From Rubripirellula reticaptiva (lineage in GTDB: Bacteria > Planctomycetota > Planctomycetia > Pirellulales > Pirellulaceae): a stretch of DNA of 64,000 nt. Of this stretch, positions 46,564 to 54,987 are shown piece after piece (the first letter of the stretch is position 1; the number at the start of each line of letters is the position of its first letter). The stretch is taken from NCBI RefSeq assembly GCF_007860175.1, contig NZ_SJPX01000002.1, positions 620,001 through 684,000 on the forward strand, given 5' to 3'. The notes beneath the pieces are model-generated. The model made no database searches. It saw only the letters and a list, made by a program, of their open reading frames with translations, and was not told where the DNA came from. A program made the position numbers and the translations under genes.

Positions 46564-47862
46564 TCAAAACTGCTCGCTGATCACTTCTCTAGAGGCCCGA
46601 GTTCCAAGCGAGCCCCAAAGCCCGAATGGGCTGGCAGCGCCGGCAACAGACAAGGGGTCGGTGTTAGCCGCCTTAGTTGAAACCATCGCGCGCCCCGACG
46701 GATTGCCCGCTTCCACTGAATCCGTAAAGAATTTGACCGCTCCATCCCCCATCAACATGTGAGCTCCACCCGGGTGGCGACTACTCGGTGGGCAAATGGC
46801 ATCGGAACCCGCGAAGCTGTCGAAACATAGTTCGCGGTTGGGAGGGAGAATCGTGAAGACACCAGAGTGAAGCGGAAGGCTCCACGCCCATCGATAGCCA
46901 CGGCGGTTATCAATTGCTCCTTGCAGGGTCACGGTGGCATTCCAAAATAAAGGTCGCTCAATGTTTACAAAACTCTGACACCCTAATGCGCCTCCCGGTG
47001 CCCGAATGTTGATGGTGCCGTCCACACCGGCTGTCCGCTTATCGCCGTCTCCAATGTCCGTGACCAACTCACCCATCGCGAAGGTATTAGAAAGGCCGTC
47101 CGTGACATCTCGAAATTTGCTGTCCAGTTGAACTTTGAAGAAGCCTCGGTTACTAGCATTCGATGTCTGAGCCGCTGCCGATGAAACAATGTTACCTGTA
47201 GTGTTGCCACGCAATTGAGCGGCGGTGCTATCGGCGGAATCACCGAGACTTACCCCGTAATTTGTCCTTCCCATTGCGGGAAGTCCTACTCCAGGATCAC
47301 TGGGGCATCGAAGTGTTGGGATGTCCGATTCCCACGGATCATAAGGGCCGGCATCTGAAGCAACGAGCCGGCTAAATACTCGTCCCGGATAGGGTCCCAT
47401 TGGCGAATAGATATTTCCAGCTCCTGGTTGGCCGGCGGGTACTTGGTAAGGGTTGGCAACTTGTTCCCAGGTAGACTGCTGCTCAAAAAATGGCAACAGC
47501 CCAACCAACGCTGACATCTGTCCGGCTGTCCATCCAGGGGCAAATTCCCGACGACTTGGTCCGTGAGTCCCCCCAGCGTGTCGTGGAGCCTGGTTGTACG
47601 CAGAGTGGTAGTTATGCAACGCTAAACCAATCTGCTTGAAATTATTGCTGCAGCTCATCCGTCGCGCCGCTTCCCGCGCGGCTTGGACTGCGGGCAAGAG
47701 CAGGCCGACAAGGACACCAATAATGGCGATGACGACAAGCAACTCAACGAGCGTAAAAGCTTTCCGATCGGACTCCTGACAGACTTGCTGATTTAGCGAC
47801 AGCTTTGGATCAATGACGTCAAACGTCTCCTTCTCGTAGCCGTGTTGATTGAGAGCTCTCAT
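46564..47862 (-). CDS. DUF1559 prepilin-like protein
   Basis: 432 residues. A prepilin cleavage/methylation segment KAFTLVELLVVIAIIGVLVG at about residues 34-53 is preceded by an unusually long leader of about 34 residues. Then come the DUF1559 landmarks AREAARRMSCSNNFKQIGLA and LHNYHSAYNQAP, and the terminal H-X9-DG motif (HPGGAHMLMGDGAVKFF). These pseudopilin-like proteins occur in tens to hundreds of copies per planctomycete genome; the role is unknown but probably at the cell surface. A 19-base palindrome lies 146 bases upstream of the start. Confidence 0.9.
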   Translation of the reverse strand: MRALNQHGYEKETFDVIDPKLSLNQQVCQESDRKAFTLVELLVVIAIIGVLVGLLLPAVQAAREAARRMSCSNNFKQIGLALHNYHSAYNQAPRHAGGTHGPSRREFAPGWTAGQMSALVGLLPFFEQQSTWEQVANPYQVPAGQPGAGNIYSPMGPYPGRVFSRLVASDAGPYDPWESDIPTLRCPSDPGVGLPAMGRTNYGVSLGDSADSTAAQLRGNTTGNIVSSAAAQTSNASNRGFFKVQLDSKFRDVTDGLSNTFAMGELVTDIGDGDKRTAGVDGTINIRAPGGALGCQSFVNIERPLFWNATVTLQGAIDNRRGYRWAWSLPLHSGVFTILPPNRELCFDSFAGSDAICPPSSRHPGGAHMLMGDGAVKFFTDSVEAGNPSGRAMVSTKAANTDPLSVAGAASPFGLWGSLGTRASREVISEQF

Positions 47863-48007
47863 AAAAGCGCAAACCTGTTAACGTTGATGGGATTCCGAAA
47901 TTCAAAACTCGGTTCGGGACGAAGCAAGTGCGATGCCAATCCGAGGAATACCGGAAAAACGGTAACAAGAGTTGCGAAGGCAACCACTAAAGTCTCGGAA
48001 GGTACCT

Positions 48008-48026
48008 AAATACGCATGGCGTATTT
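48008..48026. promoter_or_regulatory. 19-base palindrome, possible operator
   Basis: AAATACGC-ATG-GCGTATTT is a perfect 8-base inverted repeat with a 3-base spacer, located 146 bases upstream of the DUF1559 start. The symmetry and AT-rich arms are typical of a dimeric regulator site. The 12 bases ACCTAAATACGC covering the left arm recur at 50979-50990, upstream of tRNA-Thr. Confidence 0.5.
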
Positions 48027-48559
48027 TCTCACACATTCCGCCTCCCACTTTTTGTGCACCGCTGCCTCAATATTGAGAAGCTGAGCAATCGGCAGCTGAG
48101 AAGACCGACTGGATCTGTAAGAGATAGACAACGAACACGAAAATGTTGTCTGTCGTTAATCATCTGCCGTCAATATTTCTGCCAAGGAAACAAAGAAAGG
48201 CAGAGCAGCCAGAAGTGGCTGTGTAACTTGGCAAATCCACTGCACGCGGCCGGGCAGTACCGAAGCCCCCCGCCGCCCGACGATTTCCAAAGCAATTAAG
48301 TTGCTCGCTGCACGAACCGTGATGCTGCCGATGATTTTCGTCATCGACACCGCCAATTCGCCAACTTGCCAACGGCAATCTCAAGAATAAAGACAGCGCT
48401 TCGCGATGATCAGAAAAGGCCGTCGCTAACGCAATCTCATCGAGGCATCGCTCGGCGCCTTCGCGTTTCTCTTTATTGGCTCCAGTCACCTTTTTTCAGG
48501 CTACCGTCTTTTGTTCCGGCAACCCGCGCAGCGTCTACCGCGACGTGACCGGCACCCAA
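48027..48559. other. Stretch without a recognisable gene
   Basis: Between the palindrome and the sulfatase stop there are short open frames on both strands, but none has a recognisable domain, signal sequence or convincing composition. I see no clear hairpin terminator or repeat. Confidence 0.6.
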
Positions 48560-49990
48560 TCAATTCGATTTGCCGCGGACTTGCCAACTTGGATGCGGCG
48601 TATGAGCTTCGTCCATCATTGCGGCTGCCTTCTTCACCAAGTCAGGATGCGCACCAGCGAGGTTGTTTCGTTCGCCGATGTCATCAGCCAAATGGTAAAG
48701 CTCGACTTTGCCGGTGATCATCGGTTGCCGGATGGCTTTCCAATCACCGAAACGTACCGCTTGGCGGCTGCCCTGTTCATAGAACTCCCAGTACAGATAC
48801 TCGTGCTGCGATTGATTATCTTTGTTGCCCAACAGCGTCGGCGCGAAACTAACGCTGTCGATGCCATCGGGAACATCGGCGCCCGCCAGTTCAGCAACCG
48901 TCGCCATCCAGTCGCCGAAGTAGGCAATATGATCCGTTGTTGAACCCGGCTTGATCGTGCCTGGCCACCACGCAATGCCAGGCACTCGGATTCCGCCTTC
49001 ATAGAGTGCTCGCTTGGTCCCCCGCAGTGGTCCCGAAGGATTGAAGCGATCCAAATTGTGGTTCGACTCGTTGTGAGGCCCGTTGTCCGACGTAAAGAAC
49101 ACGAAAGTGTCCTTTGCAATCCCAAGTTCGCCCAACAAATCCAGCAAACGCCCGACATCACTATCCATTCGCGTGATCATCGCGGCTTGACCTTTGTCCT
49201 GGTCCGGCCAATCGCGATCCGCATAGATTCCAAAGTCTGGTACCTCGGCACCATTCCCGGTCATTTTTGATGCTTCATTGTTCGCATGCGGAGCCGTTAG
49301 CGACAGATACAAAAAGAACGGACCGTCCTTGTTCTCGCGGACAAACTTCAATGATTCGGCGGCGAACAAATCGTGTGTGTAATCGACACGCTTGGTGGCG
49401 TAGCCACCGGTGAATCCGCCATAACTCGAGTCGTTTCGTTTGACGACATTGCGAAGCGGCTTCTTGGTTCGGTCATCCCAGATGAACTCGGGATAGTAGT
49501 TGTGGGCATGTACTTGGTTCAAATACCCATACATGCGGTCGAAGCCTTGATTCATCGGAAAGCCAGGGCTGTCGAATTCACCAAGCCCCCATTTGCCGAT
49601 CAAGCCATTGGTGTAACCAGCCGTCTTCAAGACCTCAGCCACGGTGACGTCTTCTCCGCGTAGTGACTGAACCAACATGGATCCGTCTTTGCCGCCGCTC
49701 GCATTGCCTCGAACGTGAGCGTGCCCCATGTGTTTCCCTGTGATCAAAACACATCGGCTGGGAGCACAGACCGTGTTGCCTGCATAGAAGTCGGTGAACT
49801 TCAGACCCTCGGCCGCCATCTGATCCAACCGAGGCGTCTGGATGACTTCTTGGCCGTAGCAACCCAAGTCGCCGTACCCGAGATCGTCGGCCATCACGTA
49901 AATGATGTTTGGTTTGTCGGCACTGGCCGACTGGACGAACAACAAACCAAAGCAAACGGAAACCGCAAGTTGGAAAACGTATCTCATCAA
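48560..49990 (-). CDS. Secreted sulfatase (type I, FGly-dependent)
   Basis: 476 residues. Signal peptide (YVFQLAVSVCFGLLFVQSASA). Metal ligands in YVMADDLGYG (Asp35, Asp36) and the formylglycine site Cys75 in VCAPSRCVLITG, the C-x-P-S-R motif. Further metal/substrate residues are in FVFFTSDNGPHNE. A family S1 arylsulfatase that removes sulfate esters, most likely from algal polysaccharides; planctomycetes encode many. It needs a formylglycine-generating enzyme or anaerobic SME encoded elsewhere. It is divergent from the cyclophilin gene. Confidence 0.95.
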   Translation of the reverse strand: MMRYVFQLAVSVCFGLLFVQSASADKPNIIYVMADDLGYGDLGCYGQEVIQTPRLDQMAAEGLKFTDFYAGNTVCAPSRCVLITGKHMGHAHVRGNASGGKDGSMLVQSLRGEDVTVAEVLKTAGYTNGLIGKWGLGEFDSPGFPMNQGFDRMYGYLNQVHAHNYYPEFIWDDRTKKPLRNVVKRNDSSYGGFTGGYATKRVDYTHDLFAAESLKFVRENKDGPFFLYLSLTAPHANNEASKMTGNGAEVPDFGIYADRDWPDQDKGQAAMITRMDSDVGRLLDLLGELGIAKDTFVFFTSDNGPHNESNHNLDRFNPSGPLRGTKRALYEGGIRVPGIAWWPGTIKPGSTTDHIAYFGDWMATVAELAGADVPDGIDSVSFAPTLLGNKDNQSQHEYLYWEFYEQGSRQAVRFGDWKAIRQPMITGKVELYHLADDIGERNNLAGAHPDLVKKAAAMMDEAHTPHPSWQVRGKSN

Positions 49991-50188
49991 TGCCTTAGTC
50001 CAATTGAGAGAGGGAACCGCATCAGGAAGCTCCTGAACATCTTGTCTCAGGATCTGGTTGACTTGCCTTTGCGGAGCAAATTTTGTATCGATTATAAATG
50101 AATTATCGATGCATCGAATTCAGCGCATCGTAATTCACTGCCCCACCTGCCGGAAATCTGGCTGCCCGAACTCTGGAATCCCCTCCCA

Positions 50189-50806
50189 ATGCTTCAACGA
50201 ATTTCCCGTTACTCGGCCGCTTTGGCTGTTGCGTCCGCGTGCTTGTTTTCTTCGCTGGCGGCCGCCGCCGACCCAATTTTGGTCGAACTGGATACGTCCG
50301 AAGGCTCGATCATTTTGGAACTGGATCAAGAAAAGGCGCCAAAAACCGTCGCTAACTTTTTGGATTATGTCAAAAGCGGACATTTCGATGGAACGATCTT
50401 CCACCGCGTGATCCCTGAATTCATGATTCAAGGTGGCGGATTCGATGCTTCAATGCAGGAAAAACCTACCAAACCACCGATCAAGAACGAGGGTGCCAAC
50501 GGCCTAAAGAACGACGAGTACACCGTCGCCATGGCCCGAACAGGCGATCCGCATAGCGCCACAAGCCAGTTTTTCATCAATACCGGCAAGAAGAATGGTT
50601 TCCTGGATCACCGCAGCCCAACGACCGAAGGTTACGGGTACGCAGTTTTTGGAAAGGTCTTCGACGGCAAAGAAGTCGTCGACAAGATCGAAGCAAAACC
50701 CACTCGTTCGGTGCCCGCACCAGGCGGACGGGGCTTGTTGGAAGACGTGCCAGTTGAAACCGTCACCATCAAAAGCGCGAAGATCATGTCGGGCGCAGGC
50801 AAATAA
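50189..50806 (+). CDS. Secreted cyclophilin-type peptidyl-prolyl isomerase
   Basis: 205 residues. Signal peptide (ALAVASACLFSSLAAAA), then a bacterial cyclophilin domain: ILVELDTSEGSIILELDQEK, FDGTIFHRVIPEFMIQGGGF (with the catalytic Arg in FHRV), MARTGDPHSATSQFFIN and GYAVFGKVFDGKEVVDKIE. It catalyses proline isomerisation, here probably in the periplasm. The upstream 198 bases, shared with the divergent sulfatase, are AT-rich around 50090-50110 and presumably hold both promoters, but I could not define hexamers with confidence. Confidence 0.95.
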   Translation: MLQRISRYSAALAVASACLFSSLAAAADPILVELDTSEGSIILELDQEKAPKTVANFLDYVKSGHFDGTIFHRVIPEFMIQGGGFDASMQEKPTKPPIKNEGANGLKNDEYTVAMARTGDPHSATSQFFINTGKKNGFLDHRSPTTEGYGYAVFGKVFDGKEVVDKIEAKPTRSVPAPGGRGLLEDVPVETVTIKSAKIMSGAGK

Positions 50807-50883
50807 CCCCCCCTGATGGACGCATTTTTACCGACCGTGCGGGCTTCTTAGTCTCTTTTTCCTGCCGGTCGGCAGTCCGCCTC

Positions 50884-50913
50884 TTGACGATATTTACTTA
50901 AATAACGTATTTT
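50884..50913 (+). promoter_or_regulatory. Possible promoter upstream of tRNA-Thr
   Basis: TTGACG (50884-50889), an 18-base spacer, then TATTTT (50908-50913), in an AT-rich stretch that also forms a short palindrome AAATA-ACG-TATTT (50900-50912). It is about 100 bases upstream of the tRNA. Further on, ATCGGA-TCCCG-TCCGAT (50949-50965) is a perfect 6-base inverted repeat. Confidence 0.35.
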
Positions 50914-51011
50914 TCTGCTTGGCGAGGACATTTGGCACGCTCGTTGAAATCGGATCCCGTCCGATCGAACGTAGTGTCACCTAAATACGCCTGAATCAGT
51001 CTTTTTCGATC

Positions 51012-51085
51012 GCCAGTGTAGCTTCAATTGGCAGAGCAACGCATTCGTAATGCGTAGGTTATGAGTTCGAATCTCATCACTGGCT
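51012..51085 (+). tRNA. tRNA-Thr (CGU anticodon)
   Basis: 74 bases that fold fully: acceptor stem GCCAGTG/CACTGGC, a D-arm with AATTGGCAGA, anticodon stem ACGCA/TGCGT with loop TTCGTAA (anticodon CGT on the DNA), and T-arm ATGAG-TTCGAAT-CTCAT. The anticodon decodes ACG. The discriminator is T and CCA is not encoded; a run of five T follows, which may help end the transcript. Confidence 0.96.
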
Positions 51086-51096
51086 TTTTCGCGATC

Positions 51097-51115
51097 CGGA
51101 ACCCCTGTGGTTCCG
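51097..51115 (+). other. Perfect hairpin between tRNA-Thr and the TPR/alpha-CTD gene
   Basis: CGGAACC-CCTGT-GGTTCCG, a 7-base perfect stem with a 5-base loop, begins 12 bases after the tRNA end. There is no T-run after it. It may end or stabilise the tRNA transcript or belong to the leader of the next gene. Confidence 0.5.
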
Positions 51116-51153
51116 CCAGCGGTCGGATTGAAACTGATTGATGAATCGGCACT

Positions 51154-51181
51154 GGGATCGCACTGCGTGGTTTGCGATCCC
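51154..51181 (+). other. Perfect 9-base hairpin in leader of the TPR/alpha-CTD gene
   Basis: GGGATCGCA and TGCGATCCC flank a 10-base loop. Together with the 51097-51115 hairpin it makes the 190-base segment before the TPR/alpha-CTD gene strongly structured. It lacks a following T-run. Regulation of the downstream gene or protection of the RNA is possible. Confidence 0.55.
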
Positions 51182-51274
51182 GGTTGCCGCATGTGGCCGC
51201 GGACCGCACCAACGCCTCATGCTCCCATTCCCATGCTTTTGACGCCCCCCGCGGAGGGCAGGAGACTTGTGTCG

Positions 51275-52606
51275 ATGAGTGAAACCGATCTCGACGTTCT
51301 CGACCTAAAGGACATGGTTCTTTCCAACAACTCGTTCGGCCCCGCCGACGTGGGGAAGATCCGGACTGCGATCGCTGAAAACTACGGCCACTTTGGCGAG
51401 TTGCGTGACGCGGTTAACGAGATGGAAGACGATGAAGCGCTCAGCCCCGCCGGCATGACAAAGAAGGGCGTTTGCGAATTCTTGTTAGGCAAGTTCCGCG
51501 AATCGCTTTCGACTTTGCAGTCGGCCGATGGCGGTGCGATGGCGTTATTCTATCAAGCTCGTTGCCAATTCGAACTCGGCCAATACGAAGCTGCGATCTC
51601 AGCTTACGAATTGTCACAAAAATCAGGCTACAACGAAGACCAGTGCAAAATCGGCGTTGCCGAGTGCCACCGGTATGCAGGCCGAGTCAACGATGCGTTG
51701 GCGATTCTGGATAATATCTTCGGCCCAGCCGAACAAACAGCTGATTACATGTACCAACGCGCCGCCACCGTTGCCGCGGTTGGCGGGCGCATGGAAGAGG
51801 CCCTTGCGCTTTACCAGCGTGCCGTCAACACCGACGAGAACCATGCCGGTGCCCTGTTCGGTTTGGCGCTTGAAAACGACCGCATGGGCAATGACCAAGA
51901 AAGCTTGGCCCTGTACGAGCGAGCTGCCAAGACATTCCCAACGGGTGTCGGCGCACTGATTAACTTAGGCTTGATCTACGAAGACAACAACAAGTTCGAC
52001 AAAGCCCAGCTTTGCTACAAGCGGATTCTGGATTGCTACCCCGATCATCCTCAGGCACAGCTCTACATGAAGGATGCGGCCGCAACCGGCAATATGCTTT
52101 ATGACGAAGAAGCCCAACGCCGCAACGATCGCTTGGCACAAATTCTGAACATGCCAGTGACGAACTTTGAACTAAGCGTTCGAAGTCGTAACTGTCTACA
52201 GAAGATGGGCATCGATACGATCGGCGACCTGACACGAACCAGCGAAGCCGAACTGCTTAGCAGCAAGAACTTTGGTGAAACCAGCTTGTTCGAAATTCGT
52301 GAAATGTTGACGAGCAAGGGCTTGAGCCTCGGTCAGTTTGCTCACGAAAAGAAGAGCAACGATCCGCCGGTCGACACCAGCCACATGTCGGCTGACGAGC
52401 AAGCATTGCACGATCGTCCGATTTCCGATCTGAACCTGTCGGTACGTGCTCGCAAGTGCATGGCGCGTTTGCAGATCAATTCGATCGGCGAACTGATCCG
52501 CAAGACTGGCGACGACATGTTGGAGTGCAAAAACTTCGGTGTGACAAGCTTGAACGAAGTCCGCGAGAAACTGACGGATCTCGGATTGAAAATGCGTGGG
52601 GACTGA
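51275..52606 (+). CDS. TPR protein with two RNA-polymerase alpha-CTD-like modules
   Basis: 443 residues from ATG 51275; GTG 51269, 4 bases after a GGAG, is an alternative. Residues about 25-285 are TPRs (DYMYQRAATVAAVGGRMEEA, GALFGLALENDRMGNDQESL, GALINLGLIYEDNNKFDKAQ). Two helix-hairpin-helix modules follow, about 296-350 and 384-438, which closely resemble the C-terminal domain of RNA polymerase alpha: LSVRSRNCLQKMGIDTIGDL, KNFGETSLFEIREML and LSVRARKCMARLQINSIGEL, KNFGVTSLNEVREKL. Counterparts of E. coli alpha R265, C269, G296, S299 and E302 are present in both; N268 only in the first. It may bind DNA or transcription factors (inference). It is cytoplasmic and upstream of tgt. Confidence 0.9.
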   Translation: MSETDLDVLDLKDMVLSNNSFGPADVGKIRTAIAENYGHFGELRDAVNEMEDDEALSPAGMTKKGVCEFLLGKFRESLSTLQSADGGAMALFYQARCQFELGQYEAAISAYELSQKSGYNEDQCKIGVAECHRYAGRVNDALAILDNIFGPAEQTADYMYQRAATVAAVGGRMEEALALYQRAVNTDENHAGALFGLALENDRMGNDQESLALYERAAKTFPTGVGALINLGLIYEDNNKFDKAQLCYKRILDCYPDHPQAQLYMKDAAATGNMLYDEEAQRRNDRLAQILNMPVTNFELSVRSRNCLQKMGIDTIGDLTRTSEAELLSSKNFGETSLFEIREMLTSKGLSLGQFAHEKKSNDPPVDTSHMSADEQALHDRPISDLNLSVRARKCMARLQINSIGELIRKTGDDMLECKNFGVTSLNEVREKLTDLGLKMRGD

Positions 52607-52621
52607 TCGCCCAATATTTTC

Positions 52622-53734
52622 ATGAGCCAGTTTCAATTTGAACTCTCACACCGCGACGCGACCACTTCGGCGCGTCGCGGTGTTTTTTTGACTCCTCACG
52701 GTCCGGTCCAAACACCAGGCTTCATGCCTGTTGGTACCCAGGGCACGGTCAAGGGCGTCACGATCGATCAGGTCAAAGCGACCGGCGCCCACATGATCCT
52801 CGGCAATACTTACCACCTGGCACTCCGGCCAGGTCACGAGACGGTTCGGCGGCTCGGCGGGCTGCACGGAATGTCACGCTGGGACGGGCCGATTCTGACC
52901 GACAGCGGCGGATTTCAAATCTTTTCGCTCGGCGCGATCAACAAGGTCACCGAAGAAGCCGCCACTTTTCGCAGCCACATTGATGGCGCCGAAATTCGGC
53001 TGACTCCTGAACACTCGATCGAGATCCAAGAGTCACTCGGCAGCGATGTGGCTATGGTGCTTGATCACGTGGTCGCATTGCCGGCTCAGCCCGGTGTTGT
53101 CGAAGACGCAATGGCCCGATCGATTCGCTGGGCCAAACGCTGCCTCGAAGCCGCCACGCGTGACGACCAGGCCAAGTTTGCGATCGTTCAAGGTGGACTG
53201 GATGTCGAACTAAGAGTCCAGTGTGCAAGCGAACTTTCGTCGATGAATTTCGACGGATACGCAGTGGGCGGATTGAGCGTCGGAGAGGCTCCGTCGGAAA
53301 TGTACCGAATCACCGCCGCAACCTGCCCAGCACTTCCCGAAGACAAACCGCGGTACCTGATGGGTGTTGGCAAGCCAATTGATCTGATCGAAAGCGTCGC
53401 TCGGGGAATCGATCTGTTCGACTGCGTGATGCCAACGCGAAACGGACGAAACGGGCTGGCCTTCACTGACGAAGGACAGCTGAAACTTCGCAACGCCATC
53501 CACAAAGAGGACACGCGTCCCATCGAAGAGCACTGTCCATGCGTGGCGTGCCGTCATAGCCGAGGTTACCTGCGACATCTATTCGTTGCCGGCGAAATGT
53601 TGGGACCGATTCTATTATCGATCCACAACTTGACGTACTACCAACGCGTCATGCAAGGTGCTCGCGACGCCATCGAGCAACGTCGCTTCGAAGCCTACGC
53701 CCATGAGAAAAAAGCAGGCTGGGGACTTCTGTAA
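52622..53734 (+). CDS. tgt: tRNA-guanine transglycosylase (queuine tRNA-ribosyltransferase)
   Basis: 370 residues. The catalytic aspartate is in [13 protein letters not shown] (Asp94), the second in [13 protein letters not shown], with substrate-binding IVQGGLD and [10 protein letters not shown]. The zinc site is [17 protein letters not shown] plus a later His. It swaps guanine 34 for preQ1 in tRNAs with GUN anticodons during queuosine synthesis. It starts 15 bases after the TPR/alpha-CTD gene and may be in the same transcript. Confidence 0.97.
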   Translation: MSQFQFELSHRDATTSARRGVFLTPHGPVQTPGFMPVGTQGTVKGVTIDQVKATGAHMILGNTYHLALRPGHETVRRLGGLHGMSRWDGPILTDSGGFQIFSLGAINKVTEEAATFRSHIDGAEIRLTPEHSIEIQESLGSDVAMVLDHVVALPAQPGVVEDAMARSIRWAKRCLEAATRDDQAKFAIVQGGLDVELRVQCASELSSMNFDGYAVGGLSVGEAPSEMYRITAATCPALPEDKPRYLMGVGKPIDLIESVARGIDLFDCVMPTRNGRNGLAFTDEGQLKLRNAIHKEDTRPIEEHCPCVACRHSRGYLRHLFVAGEMLGPILLSIHNLTYYQRVMQGARDAIEQRRFEAYAHEKKAGWGLL

Positions 53735-53813
53735 AACGAAGCTGTTCAGCCGTCCCAAACCGCGGATTGCGGCCTGAGTGGCGACGTCGGGCGTAACCCG
53801 TCCGAGTGCTCGG

Positions 53814-54707
53814 CTACTCGGCCATGTACTCGGCGAGCGTTTTCTTGGGCACTGGCAACTTCAACAGCGGTGCAAAGTCTGCGGTCGCTTGATCCACGGT
53901 ATCGAACAGTTCAGCGAGTTGTGCATCCGTTTGGCCAGTCAATTGCTTGAAGCCCGCCACGAACTCATTTTGTTCTTGCCAATTGTCATCACAGCACGAC
54001 GGCAGCAACGATGCGAGAGCAACGCAAGCTGGACCTTGCTGGCTCTTGCCAGCGGCAAGCAGTTCATCCAGACGTGTGTGCTGAGCGATCAAGTCGACAA
54101 AATCATCAGGCAAATTCCAGCGGGATGCCAACATGGCGGCGGCGTCGGCATGATCCCAACCAAACATTTCCTTTTCCAAGCCGCTCAATCGACGACCTTC
54201 GGCAGCGCGACGAGTAACCAGTGATTCGTACTGGGCGGGCAGTTCTTTCAACAACAGCGGAATCGCCATGTCTTGCAACAACGCACCGGCAAACAGGTCT
54301 TCGGCAGACGCTAGCTTTAGCGATCGTCCAACCATCCGGGCGAACAATGCGCGGCGTAGCGAGTCTTGCCAAAGCGACTTCAAGTCGAACGGTCCAAACG
54401 TTGGGTTTGGAATCACGCTGAAGACAGCATTCCAAAGTGCAAAGTTGGTGATGGCTCGCGTACCTACCAACGTCAACGCTTGCTGCACACTCATGATCTC
54501 GCGGCTAAATCCAAAGTAGCTCGAGTTCACGAATTTCAAAACCTGCCCCATCAAGCCAGGGTCGGCTTCGATTGGCTTGGCAAAATCGGCGGGGCCACAA
54601 TCTGCATTCTGCGAAAGCTGGAGTAACCCGATCGCGCTATGCGGCAACGCGGGCAGGACTTCAGTGTGGAAGACGTCTTCGAGCGCAAGGGGAGTAGTCG
54701 TCGTCAT
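53814..54707 (-). CDS. HDOD-domain signalling protein
   Basis: 297 residues from ATG 54707, preceded by GGAAGCAGG; a TTG at 54716 is possible. An HDOD domain occupies about residues 14-215: LPALPHSAIGLLQLSQNADC, GLMGQVLKFVNSSYFGFSRE, SVQQALTLVGTRAITNFALW. HDOD domains are HD-like but usually not catalytic and act in signal transduction, often controlling the cell cycle, motility or c-di-GMP responses. No output domain is attached. It is transcribed alone. Confidence 0.9.
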   Translation of the reverse strand: MTTTTPLALEDVFHTEVLPALPHSAIGLLQLSQNADCGPADFAKPIEADPGLMGQVLKFVNSSYFGFSREIMSVQQALTLVGTRAITNFALWNAVFSVIPNPTFGPFDLKSLWQDSLRRALFARMVGRSLKLASAEDLFAGALLQDMAIPLLLKELPAQYESLVTRRAAEGRRLSGLEKEMFGWDHADAAAMLASRWNLPDDFVDLIAQHTRLDELLAAGKSQQGPACVALASLLPSCCDDNWQEQNEFVAGFKQLTGQTDAQLAELFDTVDQATADFAPLLKLPVPKKTLAEYMAE

Positions 54708-54987
54708 GGCGTGCAAGCCTGCTTCCTAAGGGTGTATCTGGTTTTCGGGCAAGCACTAACAAATCCAAACCCCAATTTGATCAAGTGCTTCCCGCTCTTA
54801 AAAACCTAGGTTGCAACCCCTCGTATCGACGTCGTTTTACAACCGCTTTCATTGCGGCTGCACGAGAGCGTGCCGATTGTTCGGGTTAAACGGAAAAAGT
54901 CACGTGCATTTGTCCCCCAAATTGCCAACGCACAATTTTTCATCCACTACTCGGCTCGGCAACTTCCGCGATAGTTCGGCGGCGAAG

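Noticed and set aside
48054-48299. Plus-strand 81-codon frame in the DUF1559-sulfatase gap
   Set aside because: No domain, signal peptide or neighbour support; composition looks non-coding.
50807-50880. CCGACCG / CGGTCGG inverted repeat after the cyclophilin gene as terminator
   Set aside because: The loop is 28 bases and no T-run follows the second arm, so it is not a convincing terminator.
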